NCBI RefSeq assembly: GCF_014843005.1
Contig: NZ_JACYXM010000005.1
Span: 1-64,000 of the forward strand
Direction of reading: 5' to 3'
Origin: Rhodanobacter sp. DHG33
GTDB taxonomy: Bacteria; Pseudomonadota; Gammaproteobacteria; Xanthomonadales; Rhodanobacteraceae
DNA length: 64,000 nt
The position numbers and the translations under genes are program-made. Within the stretch, counting starts at the first letter, position 1. Every line of letters starts with the position of its first letter. Shown here one piece after another: positions 17,274 through 27,151 of the stretch. Below the pieces are notes generated by a model, which was given only the letters and a program-made list of their open reading frames with translations, made no database searches and was not told the origin of the DNA.

Positions 17274-18734
17274 TCAACCGCCGGCCGTCGTCCCGCCACC
17301 GTGCACGGGTTTCTGCGCCAGTTGCGCACGCGACCAACCGCCGCCCAATGCACGAATGAGTTGCACGCTGGCGCGCAGCTGCTGCGTACCCAGGCTCAGC
17401 ACACCGCTCTGCGCCTGCAGTGCCGCGGTCTGCGCCTGCACCACATCGAGATAGCTGGTGGCGCCGACCTTGTACTGCTTCATCGCCAGATCCAGCGAGC
17501 GTTGCGCGGCGGTCGAGGCGGCCTGCTGATCGACCATGGCCGAACCGAGGCGATCGAGCTGGGCGAGGTTGTCCTGCACTTGCTGGAAGGCGCCGAGCAC
17601 CACGCCACGGTATTTCGCACCGGCCTCATCCGCCGCGGCCTTGGCGGCTGCCACCTGTGCCTTGCGCTTGCCGCCGTCGAAAATGTCGAACAGCAGCGAG
17701 GGGCCGATCGCCCAGACATGGTTGGGCGCGGTGAGCAGGTCGGCGTAGCGCTTGCTGAGGAAACCGCCCTGGGCATCCAGCGTGAGCGACGGGAAGTAGG
17801 CCGAGCGCGCCACGCCGATTTCGGCATTGGCTTCGGCGGTGCGGCGTTCGGCCGCGGCGATGTCGGGACGCCGCTGCAGCAGGGTCGACGGCACCGCCAC
17901 CGGAATCTGCGGCAACGGGACGGCCGCCGTCTGCGCCGGCAGGCTGAACTCCGAGGCAGATTCGCCCACCAGCACGGCAATGGCGTCCTGCATCGCCTCG
18001 CGCTGGGCCACGGTCTGCGACCACTGCGATTTCACCGTGGACAGCTGCGTCTGCGCGCGCGCCACGTCCAGGCCGGAGACGATGCCGCCGTTGTGCAGCT
18101 GCTGGGTGAGATGCAGTGCCTTCTGGTAGGCGTCGATGCTTTGCTGCAGCAGCTGCAGCTGCTGGTCGAGGCCGCGCAGTGCGAGATAGTTGTCGGCAAG
18201 TTGCGCCTGCAGGCTGAGCTGCACGGAGGCGAGGTCGGCCGCCGTGGCCTGCGCCTCGTCCCTGCCTGCGGCGACGGTGTCGCGCACCTGTCCCCACAGA
18301 TCCACTTCGTAGCTGAGCTGTGCGCCCGCGGTATAGGTGTCGTAGTCCGCCGGCGACGTGGCGCCACGCAAGGGCGCGTTGTCGGACTGGCGCTGGCGCA
18401 CGGCACCCGCACCGGCGCCGATCTGCGGGAAATAGCCGGAGCGCGCTTCGCGGAACAGCGCCTGCGCCTGCTGGTAATGCGCCAGCGCGGCGGCGAGGTC
18501 GGCGTTGTTGGCAAGCAGGCGCTGCTGCAGCTGGTCGAGCTGCGGGTCGCCGTACAGCGACCACCAGTCCGCACGCGGCAGTTGATCCGCCGGCTGTGCC
18601 TGCACCCACGGACCGGTGTCCCTGTACTGCGCGGCAACCGGCGTGGCTGGCACCTTGTAGGCCGGCGCCAGATTGCAGCCGGCCAGCGCCGCGGCCATCG
18701 GCAGCGCGAGCAGGAGGCGGTCAGCCCTTCGCAT
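17274..18734 (-). CDS. NodT-family outer membrane efflux lipoprotein
   Basis: Outer-membrane channel (TolC-like factor) of the RND efflux pump encoded just upstream, 486 aa. Lipobox ALAGC with lipidated Cys20, followed by NLAP.Y as in many NodT/OprM proteins. Two outer-membrane efflux repeats with long helical heptads cover about residues 60-250 and 270-470. The start at 18734 overlaps the end of the membrane-fusion gene by 14 nt, which indicates translational coupling. An upstream in-frame ATG at 18779 would add 15 residues before the signal peptide and is unlikely. Last gene of the regulator-pump block. Confidence 0.92.
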   Translation of the reverse strand: MRRADRLLLALPMAAALAGCNLAPAYKVPATPVAAQYRDTGPWVQAQPADQLPRADWWSLYGDPQLDQLQQRLLANNADLAAALAHYQQAQALFREARSGYFPQIGAGAGAVRQRQSDNAPLRGATSPADYDTYTAGAQLSYEVDLWGQVRDTVAAGRDEAQATAADLASVQLSLQAQLADNYLALRGLDQQLQLLQQSIDAYQKALHLTQQLHNGGIVSGLDVARAQTQLSTVKSQWSQTVAQREAMQDAIAVLVGESASEFSLPAQTAAVPLPQIPVAVPSTLLQRRPDIAAAERRTAEANAEIGVARSAYFPSLTLDAQGGFLSKRYADLLTAPNHVWAIGPSLLFDIFDGGKRKAQVAAAKAAADEAGAKYRGVVLGAFQQVQDNLAQLDRLGSAMVDQQAASTAAQRSLDLAMKQYKVGATSYLDVVQAQTAALQAQSGVLSLGTQQLRASVQLIRALGGGWSRAQLAQKPVHGGGTTAGG

Positions 18735-19908
18735 GGGAATCGCCCGCCTTCGACTGCTCGGCCACACGCACGTGGTCACCCGTGCCGATGCCGTCCGGCG
18801 GACTGTCGATCACCTTGTCGCCCGCTTCGAGGCCGGAACCGATCACCGCCCGCTTGCCATCGTCGCGCAGCACGGTCACCTGCTTGAACGTAACGCTGTC
18901 GTCGGCACCCAGCGTAGCCACCTGCATGCCGTTGCCGTTGAAGACCAGCGCGCTGGACGGCACGCTCAGATTGGTATGGGCCGCACCGAGCGCCAGATCC
19001 ACGCTGGCGAAACCACCGGGCATCAGCTCGCCCTTGGCGTTGTCCACCAGCAGCTGCATCAGGGTGGTGCCGCTGGAGGCGCTGACCGCCCCCGCCGAGT
19101 CGAGCACGGTGGCCGTGTAGGTCTGGCCCGGATGCTCCGGCACGCGCAGCACGGCGTGCGTGCCCTTGGGCACCTGCGGCACGTAGTTCTGCGGCACGTT
19201 GACGTAGAGACGCAGCTTGCTGGTATCGGACACCACGAACAGTTCCGGACCCGCGCCGCTGCCGACGTTGATGAGCGCACCCACGTCGGTGTCGCGCGCG
19301 GTGACGGTGCCGTCGAACGGCGCGACGAGCCTGGCGAAACCCTTCTCCACTTCGAGCTGGTCGACCTGAGCCTGCGCGGCCTTCACCTGCGCCTCGGCCG
19401 CGTTCTGCGCGCTGGTGCGCTGGTCGATGTCCTGCTGCGCGACCGCGTCGGTACCGGCCATCGCCTGCCAGCGCTTGGCACTGATCTGCGCCAGTTTCGC
19501 GTTGGCCTGCGCCACGCCGAGGCTGGCCTGCGCCTGCGCGAGCTGCTGGTCGACATCCGGCGTTTCGATGGTGCCGAGCAGGTCGCCCTTTTTCACGTGC
19601 GCACCGATGTCGGTGTTCCAGCTCTTGAGGTAGCCGGAAACGCGGGCGTAGATCGGCGCGCTCACGAACGCCTGCAGGCGGCCCGGCAGTTGTAGGGAGG
19701 GCTGGCCCGCGGCCGTTTCCGGCTGCACCAGCGTGACCACCGGCAGCGCCTGCTGCTGCGTCCAGTCGCGCATCTGTTCCGTGCCGTGCACGCGGCTGAC
19801 CAGACCATAGACGACGACGATCGCGGCCACCACGGCGGCGGCAATGCCAGCCGTGCGCAGACCGCGCGGCGCGGCTTGCGGCTGGGGGTGCGGATCAAGC
19901 TGTGACAT
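18721..19908 (-). CDS. RND efflux periplasmic adaptor subunit
   Basis: Membrane fusion protein of 395 aa, bridging the RND pump and the outer-membrane factor. A single N-terminal transmembrane anchor (about 20-37) has no lipobox cysteine, so it is membrane-spanning rather than lipidated. A biotinyl-lipoyl-like domain (SGYLKSWNTDIGAHVKKGD), a helical hairpin with coiled-coil heptads (about 130-190), and beta-barrel domains follow. Start at 19908 from GGAGAG 5-6 nt upstream. It overlaps the end of the RND gene by 14 nt and the following gene by 14 nt. Confidence 0.92.
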   Translation of the reverse strand: MSQLDPHPQPQAAPRGLRTAGIAAAVVAAIVVVYGLVSRVHGTEQMRDWTQQQALPVVTLVQPETAAGQPSLQLPGRLQAFVSAPIYARVSGYLKSWNTDIGAHVKKGDLLGTIETPDVDQQLAQAQASLGVAQANAKLAQISAKRWQAMAGTDAVAQQDIDQRTSAQNAAEAQVKAAQAQVDQLEVEKGFARLVAPFDGTVTARDTDVGALINVGSGAGPELFVVSDTSKLRLYVNVPQNYVPQVPKGTHAVLRVPEHPGQTYTATVLDSAGAVSASSGTTLMQLLVDNAKGELMPGGFASVDLALGAAHTNLSVPSSALVFNGNGMQVATLGADDSVTFKQVTVLRDDGKRAVIGSGLEAGDKVIDSPPDGIGTGDHVRVAEQSKAGDSHAKG

Positions 19909-22900
19909 GGATCTCTCCGGAATGGCCTTGCGACGCATGCTTCTCGCCATAGCGCCGATGGATGATGCTGAATACGACTGGGACGAAGAGCAGGGTGGAC
20001 ACGGTGGCGAACACCAGGCCGCCGATCACCGCGCGGCCGAGCGGCGCGTTCTGCTCGCCGCCCTCGCCCAGGGCCATCGCCATCGGCAGCATGCCGATGA
20101 CCATCGCCAGCGCGGTCATGCAGACCGGACGGAAACGGGTGAAGCCGGCTTCGAGCGCGGCGCGCACCGAATCGCCATGCACGTGCAGCCGCTCGCGGCA
20201 GAAACTCACCACCAGGATCGAGTTGGCGGTGGCCACGCCCATGCACATGATCGCGCCGGTGAGCGCTGGCACCGACAACGTGGTGTGCGTGGCGAACAGC
20301 ATCCAGATGATGCCGGCCAACGCGGCGGGCAACGCGGTGATGATCACGAACGGATCCGCCCACGACTGGAAGTTCACCACGATCAGGAAGTAGATCAGCA
20401 CGATCGCGCCGAGCAGGCCGAACAGCAGGCCCGAGAACGCGCTGTTCATGGTCTGCACCTGACCGCGCAGCACCACGGTGGAGCCCTTGGGCGCATCCTT
20501 GGCGTTGGCGGCTATGATCTTCTGGATGTCCGCCGCCACCGCGCCGAGGTCGCGCCCCTGCGTGCTGGCGAAGATCTGCACCATCGGCTGGATGTCGTAT
20601 TCCGAAAACACCGCATCGGCGCGGCCGTACTTGATGTCGGCGATACCGCCGAGCACCGTGCTCGGATTGCCGCTGGCGTTGACCGGCAGGTCGGCCAGCG
20701 CGGCGGAGCTGTCCAGCCGGTACTGCGGCGTCTGCATCACGATGGGATAGGTGATGCCGTTCTTCGGGTTGAGCCAATAGGTCGGCGCCACCTGGCTGCT
20801 GCCGGCGAGGTTCACCACCATGCTGTTGGTGACGTCGCGCGCCGTGGTCCCGGTGTACTGCGCACGCGTGCGGTCGAGGTTCACCTTCACCGTGGGCAGC
20901 GATTGCGACTGCTGGATGCGCGCGTCGGCCACGCCGGTGACGCGCCGGATCTGCGCCAGCAGCTTGTTGGCATAGGCGAAGTCCTGCGGCAGGTCGCGGC
21001 CGCGCACCTGCAGCTCGATCGGCGCCGGCGTGCCGAAGTTGAGGATCTGACTGACGATGTCCGCCGGCAGGAACGCGAAGGTCACGCCGGGGAAGCGCTT
21101 CGGCAGCTCCTCGCGCAGGCGCTTCACGTAATCATCCGTCGGCGCATGGCCCTCGCGCAGCGCGATCTGGATGTCGCCGTCCTGTTCGCCGATGGTGCCG
21201 GTGTTGTTGTAGATCGTGTTGATCGAGGACAGGAAGGGCGCGCCGACATTGTCCGCCACCGTTTCCAGGTCCTTGGGCGGGATGATCTGGCGGATGCTCT
21301 GCTCGATGCGGCTGAACTGCGCCGCCGTGTCCTCCAGCCGCGTGCCGACGCGCACGCGCACGTGGATCAGCATCTGGCCGGCATCCACCGACGGGAAAAA
21401 GTTGCGACCGAGGAACGGCGTGAGCCCGAACGACACCACCACGAAGGCGAGGAAACCCATCACGAACACGCGGCGATGATTCAGCGCCAGCCCGAGCATG
21501 CCGTGGTAGCCGGCGCGGATCTTCTCGAAGCGCGCCTCGAAGCCGCGCTGGAAGCGCACCAGCGGATTGCGCGACGGCGCGTGCGTGCCGTCGTCGCCAT
21601 GTGCGCCCACGCCGGGCGCGTGCGCCTTCAGCAGGTAGTTCGCCATCGTCGGCACCAGCGTGCGCGACAGGATGAACGAGCAGATCATCGCGAACATCAC
21701 CGCTTCGGCCATCGGCACGAACAGGTAGCGGGCGACGCCTTCGAGGAAGAACATCGGCACGAACACGATGCAGATGCAGAGCAGCGACACGAAGGCCGGC
21801 GTCACGATCTGCGCCGCGCCGTCGATGATCGAGGTCTCCACGTCCTTGCCGTGCTCGAGATGCCAGTTGATGTTCTCGATGGTCACCGTGGCGTCGTCCA
21901 CCAGGATGCCCACCGCCAGCGCCAGGCCGCCCAGCGTCATGATGTTGAGCGTCTGGCCCATCGCCGCGAGGATCGCCACCGAACCCAGCACCGCCAGCGG
22001 AATCGACACGGCGATGATGACCGTCGAGCGCCAGCTGCCGAGGAACAGCAGGATCATCAGGCTGGTCAGCGCCGCCGCGATCACGCCCTCGCGGATCACG
22101 CCGGTCACCGCCGCGGTGACGAACACCGACTGGTCACCGATCGGCTTGACCTCCAGCGCGTCGGGCAGCATGGGCTTGAGCACGCCCAGCATGTTCTTGA
22201 TGCCGCTGATGATGTCCAGCGTGGAGGTGGCGCCGGTCTTGAACACGCTGAGCAGCACCGAGCGGCTGCCGTCCACGTGCACCATGTTGGTCTGCACCGC
22301 GCTGCCGAAGTGCACGTTGGCCACGTCGCGCATGTAGACCATCGCCCCGTTCACCGATTTGATCGGCAGGTTGGCCAAGTCCTCCAACCCGGACGGTGCG
22401 TTGTTGAGGTCGACCACGTACTCGGTGTTGCCGACCTTCTGCGTGCCCACCGGCGTCAGCAGGTTCTGCGCGGCCAGCGCATTGGCGACGTCGTTGCCGG
22501 TGAGGCCGCGCGCCTGCAATGCGGCGGGGTCGAGGTCGAACATCACCTGCGGCGTCCGGCCGCCGAACGGGTACGGGATGCCGGCACCCTCCACCGTGAC
22601 GAGGCGGGTGCGCACCTGGTTGATGCCGATGTCGGTCAGGTTCTGCTCGTTCAGCCCCTTGCCCGACAGCGCCAGCTGGATGATGGGCACGGTGGAGGCG
22701 CTGTAGTTGAGGATCAACGGCGGCGTGGCGCCCGGCGGCAACTGCTTCAGCATGGTCTGCGCAAAGGCGGTGACCTGGGCGTTGGCGACCGCGATGTTGG
22801 CGCCCGGGTGGAAGAAGATCTTGATGATGCCGAAGGTGCTGTACGAGTTCGCCTCGATGTGTTCGATGTCGTCCACCGTGGTAGTGAGCGCGCGCTCGAA

Positions 22901-23101
22901 CGGCGTATCAATACGGCCGGCCATCTGGTCGGGCGGCAGGCCGGTGTACTGCCAGGCCACCGCGATCACCGGGATGTTGATGCTCGGGAAGATGTCCACC
23001 GGCATGCGCATGGCTGCGAGCGTGCCGGTGATGAGAGTGAGCAGGGCGAGGACGACGAAGGTATACGGTCGCGAAAGCGCGATCCGGACTAGATCTAGCA
23101 T
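19895..23101 (-). CDS. RND efflux transporter, inner membrane subunit (HAE1/SwrC-like)
   Basis: Proton-driven multidrug-type RND pump, 1068 aa, with 12 helices and two large periplasmic loops. The N-terminus follows the family pattern (RPYTF..L..L....G..AAMRMPVDIFP). Helix 4 contains AVGILVDDATVTIEN, with the paired aspartates that carry protons. The lack of heavy-metal-type motifs and the VTIEN sequence favour a drug or small-molecule (HAE1/SwrC-like) pump over CzcA; this is inference. It is the first structural gene of the block, 135 bp downstream of the histidine kinase gene, and precedes its adaptor gene, the reverse of the usual adaptor-pump order. Confidence 0.93.
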   Translation of the reverse strand: MLDLVRIALSRPYTFVVLALLTLITGTLAAMRMPVDIFPSINIPVIAVAWQYTGLPPDQMAGRIDTPFERALTTTVDDIEHIEANSYSTFGIIKIFFHPGANIAVANAQVTAFAQTMLKQLPPGATPPLILNYSASTVPIIQLALSGKGLNEQNLTDIGINQVRTRLVTVEGAGIPYPFGGRTPQVMFDLDPAALQARGLTGNDVANALAAQNLLTPVGTQKVGNTEYVVDLNNAPSGLEDLANLPIKSVNGAMVYMRDVANVHFGSAVQTNMVHVDGSRSVLLSVFKTGATSTLDIISGIKNMLGVLKPMLPDALEVKPIGDQSVFVTAAVTGVIREGVIAAALTSLMILLFLGSWRSTVIIAVSIPLAVLGSVAILAAMGQTLNIMTLGGLALAVGILVDDATVTIENINWHLEHGKDVETSIIDGAAQIVTPAFVSLLCICIVFVPMFFLEGVARYLFVPMAEAVMFAMICSFILSRTLVPTMANYLLKAHAPGVGAHGDDGTHAPSRNPLVRFQRGFEARFEKIRAGYHGMLGLALNHRRVFVMGFLAFVVVSFGLTPFLGRNFFPSVDAGQMLIHVRVRVGTRLEDTAAQFSRIEQSIRQIIPPKDLETVADNVGAPFLSSINTIYNNTGTIGEQDGDIQIALREGHAPTDDYVKRLREELPKRFPGVTFAFLPADIVSQILNFGTPAPIELQVRGRDLPQDFAYANKLLAQIRRVTGVADARIQQSQSLPTVKVNLDRTRAQYTGTTARDVTNSMVVNLAGSSQVAPTYWLNPKNGITYPIVMQTPQYRLDSSAALADLPVNASGNPSTVLGGIADIKYGRADAVFSEYDIQPMVQIFASTQGRDLGAVAADIQKIIAANAKDAPKGSTVVLRGQVQTMNSAFSGLLFGLLGAIVLIYFLIVVNFQSWADPFVIITALPAALAGIIWMLFATHTTLSVPALTGAIMCMGVATANSILVVSFCRERLHVHGDSVRAALEAGFTRFRPVCMTALAMVIGMLPMAMALGEGGEQNAPLGRAVIGGLVFATVSTLLFVPVVFSIIHRRYGEKHASQGHSGEIHVTA

Positions 23102-23176
23102 GCGGGGGATTCCAAGCGCCGATGTTGCATCGCGGTAATTTTCCCACGCATGCCCCCGCGGAGCGCGCCCGCCTGC

Positions 23177-23192
23177 ATGAAGATAATTTCAT
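23177..23192. promoter_or_regulatory. ATGAA-N6-TTCAT palindrome between kinase and RND genes
   Basis: A 16-bp dyad, ATGAA GATAAT TTCAT, stands in the 135-bp gap between the kinase gene and the pump gene, in a short AT-rich island. It is a candidate binding site for the response regulator encoded upstream or part of an internal promoter. No -35/-10 pair is clear. Confidence 0.3.
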
Positions 23193-23236
23193 CTGGACGG
23201 CTCTTTACTCCCGCAGACAACGCAAGGACCCGGGAT

Positions 23237-24622
23237 CTAAGCCGCTTCGACCGCCGCTTCCGTCAGGCAATGCATGCTGATGCACGCACCGCCGCCTTCA
23301 CCGTCGCCGATCTCCAGCACGTAGCCATGCAGGCGCACGATGGCGCTGACGATGCTGAGACCCAGGCCCGAACCCGGCGTGCTGCGGCTGTTGTCGCCGC
23401 GGTAGAAACGCCGCGTCACCGCGCCGCGTTCGTCGGTGGGAATGCCGGGGCCGCCATCCAGCACGTCCACGCGGGGACCGCTGCGCTCCATCCGCGCACG
23501 CAACAGCACACGGCCACCGGCGGGAGTGAACTTGATCGCGTTGCCGACCAGGTTGGCGAACGCCTCGAACAGGAGGTGCGCATCGCCGCGCAACGGCGCC
23601 AGGGGAGCCAGTTCCAGCAGGAAGCGCAGGCCGCGGTCCTCGGCCAGCGGCGCGTAGAAATCGTGCACCTGTTGCAGCACGCGCTCCAAGTCCACCTCGC
23701 TGAAGCAGGCGCTGCGATGCCGGTCTTCCAGCTCGGATACGCGCAGCAAGGCGCGGAAGCGCGTCAGCACGGCATCGATATCGGCGACGCAGGCCTCCAC
23801 CAGCGTGGCTTCGGGTCGCCCGTCCAATTGCTGCTGCGCCCGGTACAGCCGCGCGCGCAGGCGCGTCAGCGGCGTGCGCAGGTCGTGCGCGATGTTGTCG
23901 CAGACGCCCTTCACCTCGCCCATCAGGCGTTCGATCTCGCCCAGCATGGTGTTGACGATGCCGGCCAGCACGTCCAGCTCGTCGCCGCGCCGGCTCACCG
24001 GCAGGCGCTTGGTGAGGTCGCCGCGCTGGATCGGCTCGGTGGCCAGCTGGATTTCGCGGATGCGCCGCGCCGGGCCGCGGCTGAGCAGAAGACCGCCGAG
24101 CAGGCCGGGAATCACGGTCAACGACAGGCCCCACAGCAGGGTGCGGCGGATGATCGCGCCCAGTCCGTCGATCGTGCTGGTGTCCTTGGCCAGCACCAGC
24201 AGTTCGCCATTGGCGAGGCGTTGCCCCATCGCGCGCGCGCCGACGTCCCTGTGCAGGCGATCGGTGCGCACCACGCCCTTGGGCAGCGGATGCAGCCTGC
24301 CATCCGCCACCAGGTCCTGCGGCAGGCTGGCGATGTTGCCGGCCAGTGGCTTGCCCTGCGCATCGAACAGCCCTGCAGACATGATGCCGTGAGGATCGAG
24401 CGTGCCCGCGGCATCCACCGCCTGCGGCAGGTGCTGCATGTCCATCTGCATGAGGTACTCCATGCGCTGCGACACGATCTGGTCGAGCACATGGGTGAGG
24501 TAGCGCGAGCTTTCCCACTGGGTCGCGCCCAGCAGCACTACGCTCCACACCACGAACAACGCGCCGTAGATCAGGATCAGGCGCGAGGTGGCCGAGCGCC
24601 AGACGTCAATCAGCGGGCGCAA
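23237..24622 (-). CDS. Two-component sensor histidine kinase
   Basis: Inner-membrane OmpR-partner-type kinase, 461 aa. Transmembrane helices at about 13-33 and 161-181 flank a periplasmic sensor loop of about 125 residues, then a HAMP domain (about 180-235). The phosphoacceptor is His246 in IAHDLRTPLTRLR. The ATP-binding domain shows N box LVGNAIKFT, DGGPGI and GSGLGLSIV. The gene overlaps the end of its response regulator gene by 17 nt, so both are one transcript. The neighbouring RND pump genes suggest that it senses a compound or envelope damage and induces efflux. Confidence 0.92.
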   Translation of the reverse strand: MRPLIDVWRSATSRLILIYGALFVVWSVVLLGATQWESSRYLTHVLDQIVSQRMEYLMQMDMQHLPQAVDAAGTLDPHGIMSAGLFDAQGKPLAGNIASLPQDLVADGRLHPLPKGVVRTDRLHRDVGARAMGQRLANGELLVLAKDTSTIDGLGAIIRRTLLWGLSLTVIPGLLGGLLLSRGPARRIREIQLATEPIQRGDLTKRLPVSRRGDELDVLAGIVNTMLGEIERLMGEVKGVCDNIAHDLRTPLTRLRARLYRAQQQLDGRPEATLVEACVADIDAVLTRFRALLRVSELEDRHRSACFSEVDLERVLQQVHDFYAPLAEDRGLRFLLELAPLAPLRGDAHLLFEAFANLVGNAIKFTPAGGRVLLRARMERSGPRVDVLDGGPGIPTDERGAVTRRFYRGDNSRSTPGSGLGLSIVSAIVRLHGYVLEIGDGEGGGACISMHCLTEAAVEAA

Positions 24623-25283
24623 GGCGATACCCCGAGCCGCGCACGGTGCGGATCAGCGCAGGCAGACCCGCGACGTCGATCTTGCGGCGCAGGCGGCCGA
24701 TGTGCACGTCGATCACGTTGGTGCCCGGATCGAAATGGAAGCCCCAGACGTGTTCGAAGATCATCGTGCGGCTGAGCACCTGGCCGGAATTGCGCATGAG
24801 GAACTCCAGCAGCCGGTATTCCGTGGGCAAGAGCGAAAGCGGCTGGCCGCCGCGATAGGCCACGTGCCGCACCAGGTCGAGCTCGAGGTCGGCCACGCGC
24901 AGGCGATTCTCCGCCTGCGGCTGATGCCGCCGCAACAGCACCTCGACTCGCGCCGCCATCTCGTCCGGCGCGAACGGCTTGGTGAGATAGTCGTCGCCGC
25001 CCGCGCGCAGGCCGCGCACGCGCTCGTCCACTTCGCTCAGCGCGCTGATCATCAGCACCGGTGTCTCCACGCGGCGCTCGCGCAGCGCGGTGATGACATC
25101 GATGCCGCTCATGCCCGGCAGCATGCGGTCCAGCGTGATGAGGTCGTAAGTGCCGGCCGAGGCGTACTCGAGACCCGCGCAGCCGGTGGCGGCCCAGTCC
25201 GCCACCATGCCGTGCGCGGCGAGTTCCGTGACGATCTCGCGTGCGGTGACTTCGTCGTCTTCGATGACCAGGATGCGGGGCAT
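24606..25283 (-). CDS. OmpR/PhoB-family response regulator
   Basis: DNA-binding regulator of 225 aa. The receiver domain has acidic pocket ED9-D10, phosphoacceptor Asp52 (LDRMLPG) and a KPF lysine. A winged-helix Trans_Reg_C domain follows (about 130-222), ending VRGSGYRL. The start at 25283 (MPRILVIEDD) is the natural receiver start; an ATG at 25361 would run through the terminator hairpin of rpoH and is unlikely. First gene of the five-gene regulator-pump block. Confidence 0.93.
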   Translation of the reverse strand: MPRILVIEDDEVTAREIVTELAAHGMVADWAATGCAGLEYASAGTYDLITLDRMLPGMSGIDVITALRERRVETPVLMISALSEVDERVRGLRAGGDDYLTKPFAPDEMAARVEVLLRRHQPQAENRLRVADLELDLVRHVAYRGGQPLSLLPTEYRLLEFLMRNSGQVLSRTMIFEHVWGFHFDPGTNVIDVHIGRLRRKIDVAGLPALIRTVRGSGYRLAPAD

Positions 25284-25318
25284 CGTGGGTTCCCGTGTCG
25301 TGGCGCAGGCCTCAAACG

Positions 25319-25347
25319 GCAAACGGCCTCGTGCAGAGGCCGTTTGC
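25319..25347 (-). terminator. rpoH terminator hairpin
   Basis: A perfect 12-bp stem (GCAAACGGCCTC / GAGGCCGTTTGC) with a GTGCA loop lies 30 bp after the rpoH stop codon and before the response regulator gene on the same strand. On the minus strand the stem ends in GTTTGC, giving a partial U tract. Confidence 0.65.
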
Positions 25348-25376
25348 TGCTGCGCATCCATTGTGCGCTTCGACGC

Positions 25377-26234
<858 letters not shown>

Positions 26235-26262
26235 GGAAAACCTCCAGTACAAGGACTTCAGG

Positions 26263-26289
26263 TTAGCACTCTGGTGCTTGGAGTGCTAA
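26263..26289 (-). promoter_or_regulatory. Perfect CIRCE element (HrcA operator) upstream of rpoH
   Basis: TTAGCACTC, nine bases, GAGTGCTAA: an exact match to the CIRCE consensus inverted repeat bound by the HrcA repressor. It ends 28 bp before the rpoH start codon, where it would lie in or just downstream of the promoter. HrcA itself is not encoded in this window. Confidence 0.92.
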
Positions 26290-26424
26290 AGCCGCGGATA
26301 GTTCACGGCCTTTAGTAAACCGAATCGTACAGGAATACGGATCGTTTGTCCATCCTGCACCCCGCGGCGAGGCCCGGCATGGGCCGTTCGGCAGGGCTTG
26401 AAACGGTCGCGGGACGGTTCTCAC

Positions 26425-26430
26425 TACAAT
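26425..26430 (+). promoter_or_regulatory. TACAAT -10-like element of the PKHD hydroxylase gene
   Basis: TACAAT lies 33 nt upstream of the TTG start of the hydroxylase gene, with the ribosome-binding site in between. The nearest -35-like TTGAAA (26398) is 21 bp away, too far for a normal promoter, so only the -10 is proposed. Confidence 0.35.
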
Positions 26431-26463
26431 GCCGGGACACGCCACGCCGCGAGGGGAATCTGC

Positions 26464-27147
26464 TTGATCGTCTGTGTACCCGATGTGCTGACCGCCCAGG
26501 AGCTGGCCGCGCTGCGCGCCGAACTGCAATCCGCCCCTTTCGTCGATGGCTCCGCCACCGCCGGCTGGTCGGCGCGTACCGTGAAGAAGAACCAGCAGAT
26601 CGACACCGGCAGCGCGAACTACGCGCGCATGGCGAACATCGTGCGCCCTGCCTTCCAGCGCAATGCGCTGCTGCAGGCGGCATTGCTGCCGGCGGCGAAT
26701 ACCCAGCCGCTGTTCAACCGCTACGCGGGCGGCATGGAGTACGGCGCGCATGTCGATTCACCAGTGATGGGCGGCATGGGCAATGCAGTACGCACCGACA
26801 TCGCCATCACCGTGTTCATCTCGGACCCGCGCAGCTACGACGGCGGCGAGCTGGTGACGCATGCCAGCGGCGGCATGGAATACAAGTTCAAGCTGGACGC
26901 CGGCGGCGCCATCGCCTATCCGGCCAACACTCTCCACCACGTCAGCCCGGTGACGCGTGGCGTGCGCGATGCGGCCATCATCTGGGTGCAGAGCATGGTG
27001 CGCGACCCGGCCCGGCGCGAACTGCTGTGGGACCTGGAAGGCGCCAAGCGCGACATCTTCGGCCGCGAGGGCAAGAGCGAAACCTTCGACGCCATCAGCC
27101 GCTCGCACGCGAACCTGCTGCGGATGTGGGCGGAACTGACGGGCTGA
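26464..27147 (+). CDS. PKHD-type Fe(II)/2-oxoglutarate hydroxylase (PiuC/YbiX family)
   Basis: Fe(II)- and 2-oxoglutarate-dependent dioxygenase, 227 aa, as in the YbiX/PiuC family (about 225 aa), often linked with siderophore receptors and iron limitation. Iron ligands are visible as His96 and Asp98 (YGAHVD) and a histidine of LHH at 158-159, with a downstream Arg for 2-oxoglutarate. The start is a TTG at 26464: GAGGGG lies 7 nt upstream and the protein then begins as family members do (VCVPDVL). An ATG at 26398 would add 22 atypical residues. It is convergent with ung; no siderophore receptor adjoins it here. Confidence 0.9.
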   Translation: MIVCVPDVLTAQELAALRAELQSAPFVDGSATAGWSARTVKKNQQIDTGSANYARMANIVRPAFQRNALLQAALLPAANTQPLFNRYAGGMEYGAHVDSPVMGGMGNAVRTDIAITVFISDPRSYDGGELVTHASGGMEYKFKLDAGGAIAYPANTLHHVSPVTRGVRDAAIIWVQSMVRDPARRELLWDLEGAKRDIFGREGKSETFDAISRSHANLLRMWAELTG

Positions 27148-27151
27148 TCGG

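Noticed and set aside
19844-23092. Open frame of about 1080 codons on the plus strand opposite the RND pump gene
   Set aside because: It mirrors a bona fide RND transporter, has His/Arg/Glu-rich composition typical of the antisense of GC-rich genes, and has no start signals or domains.
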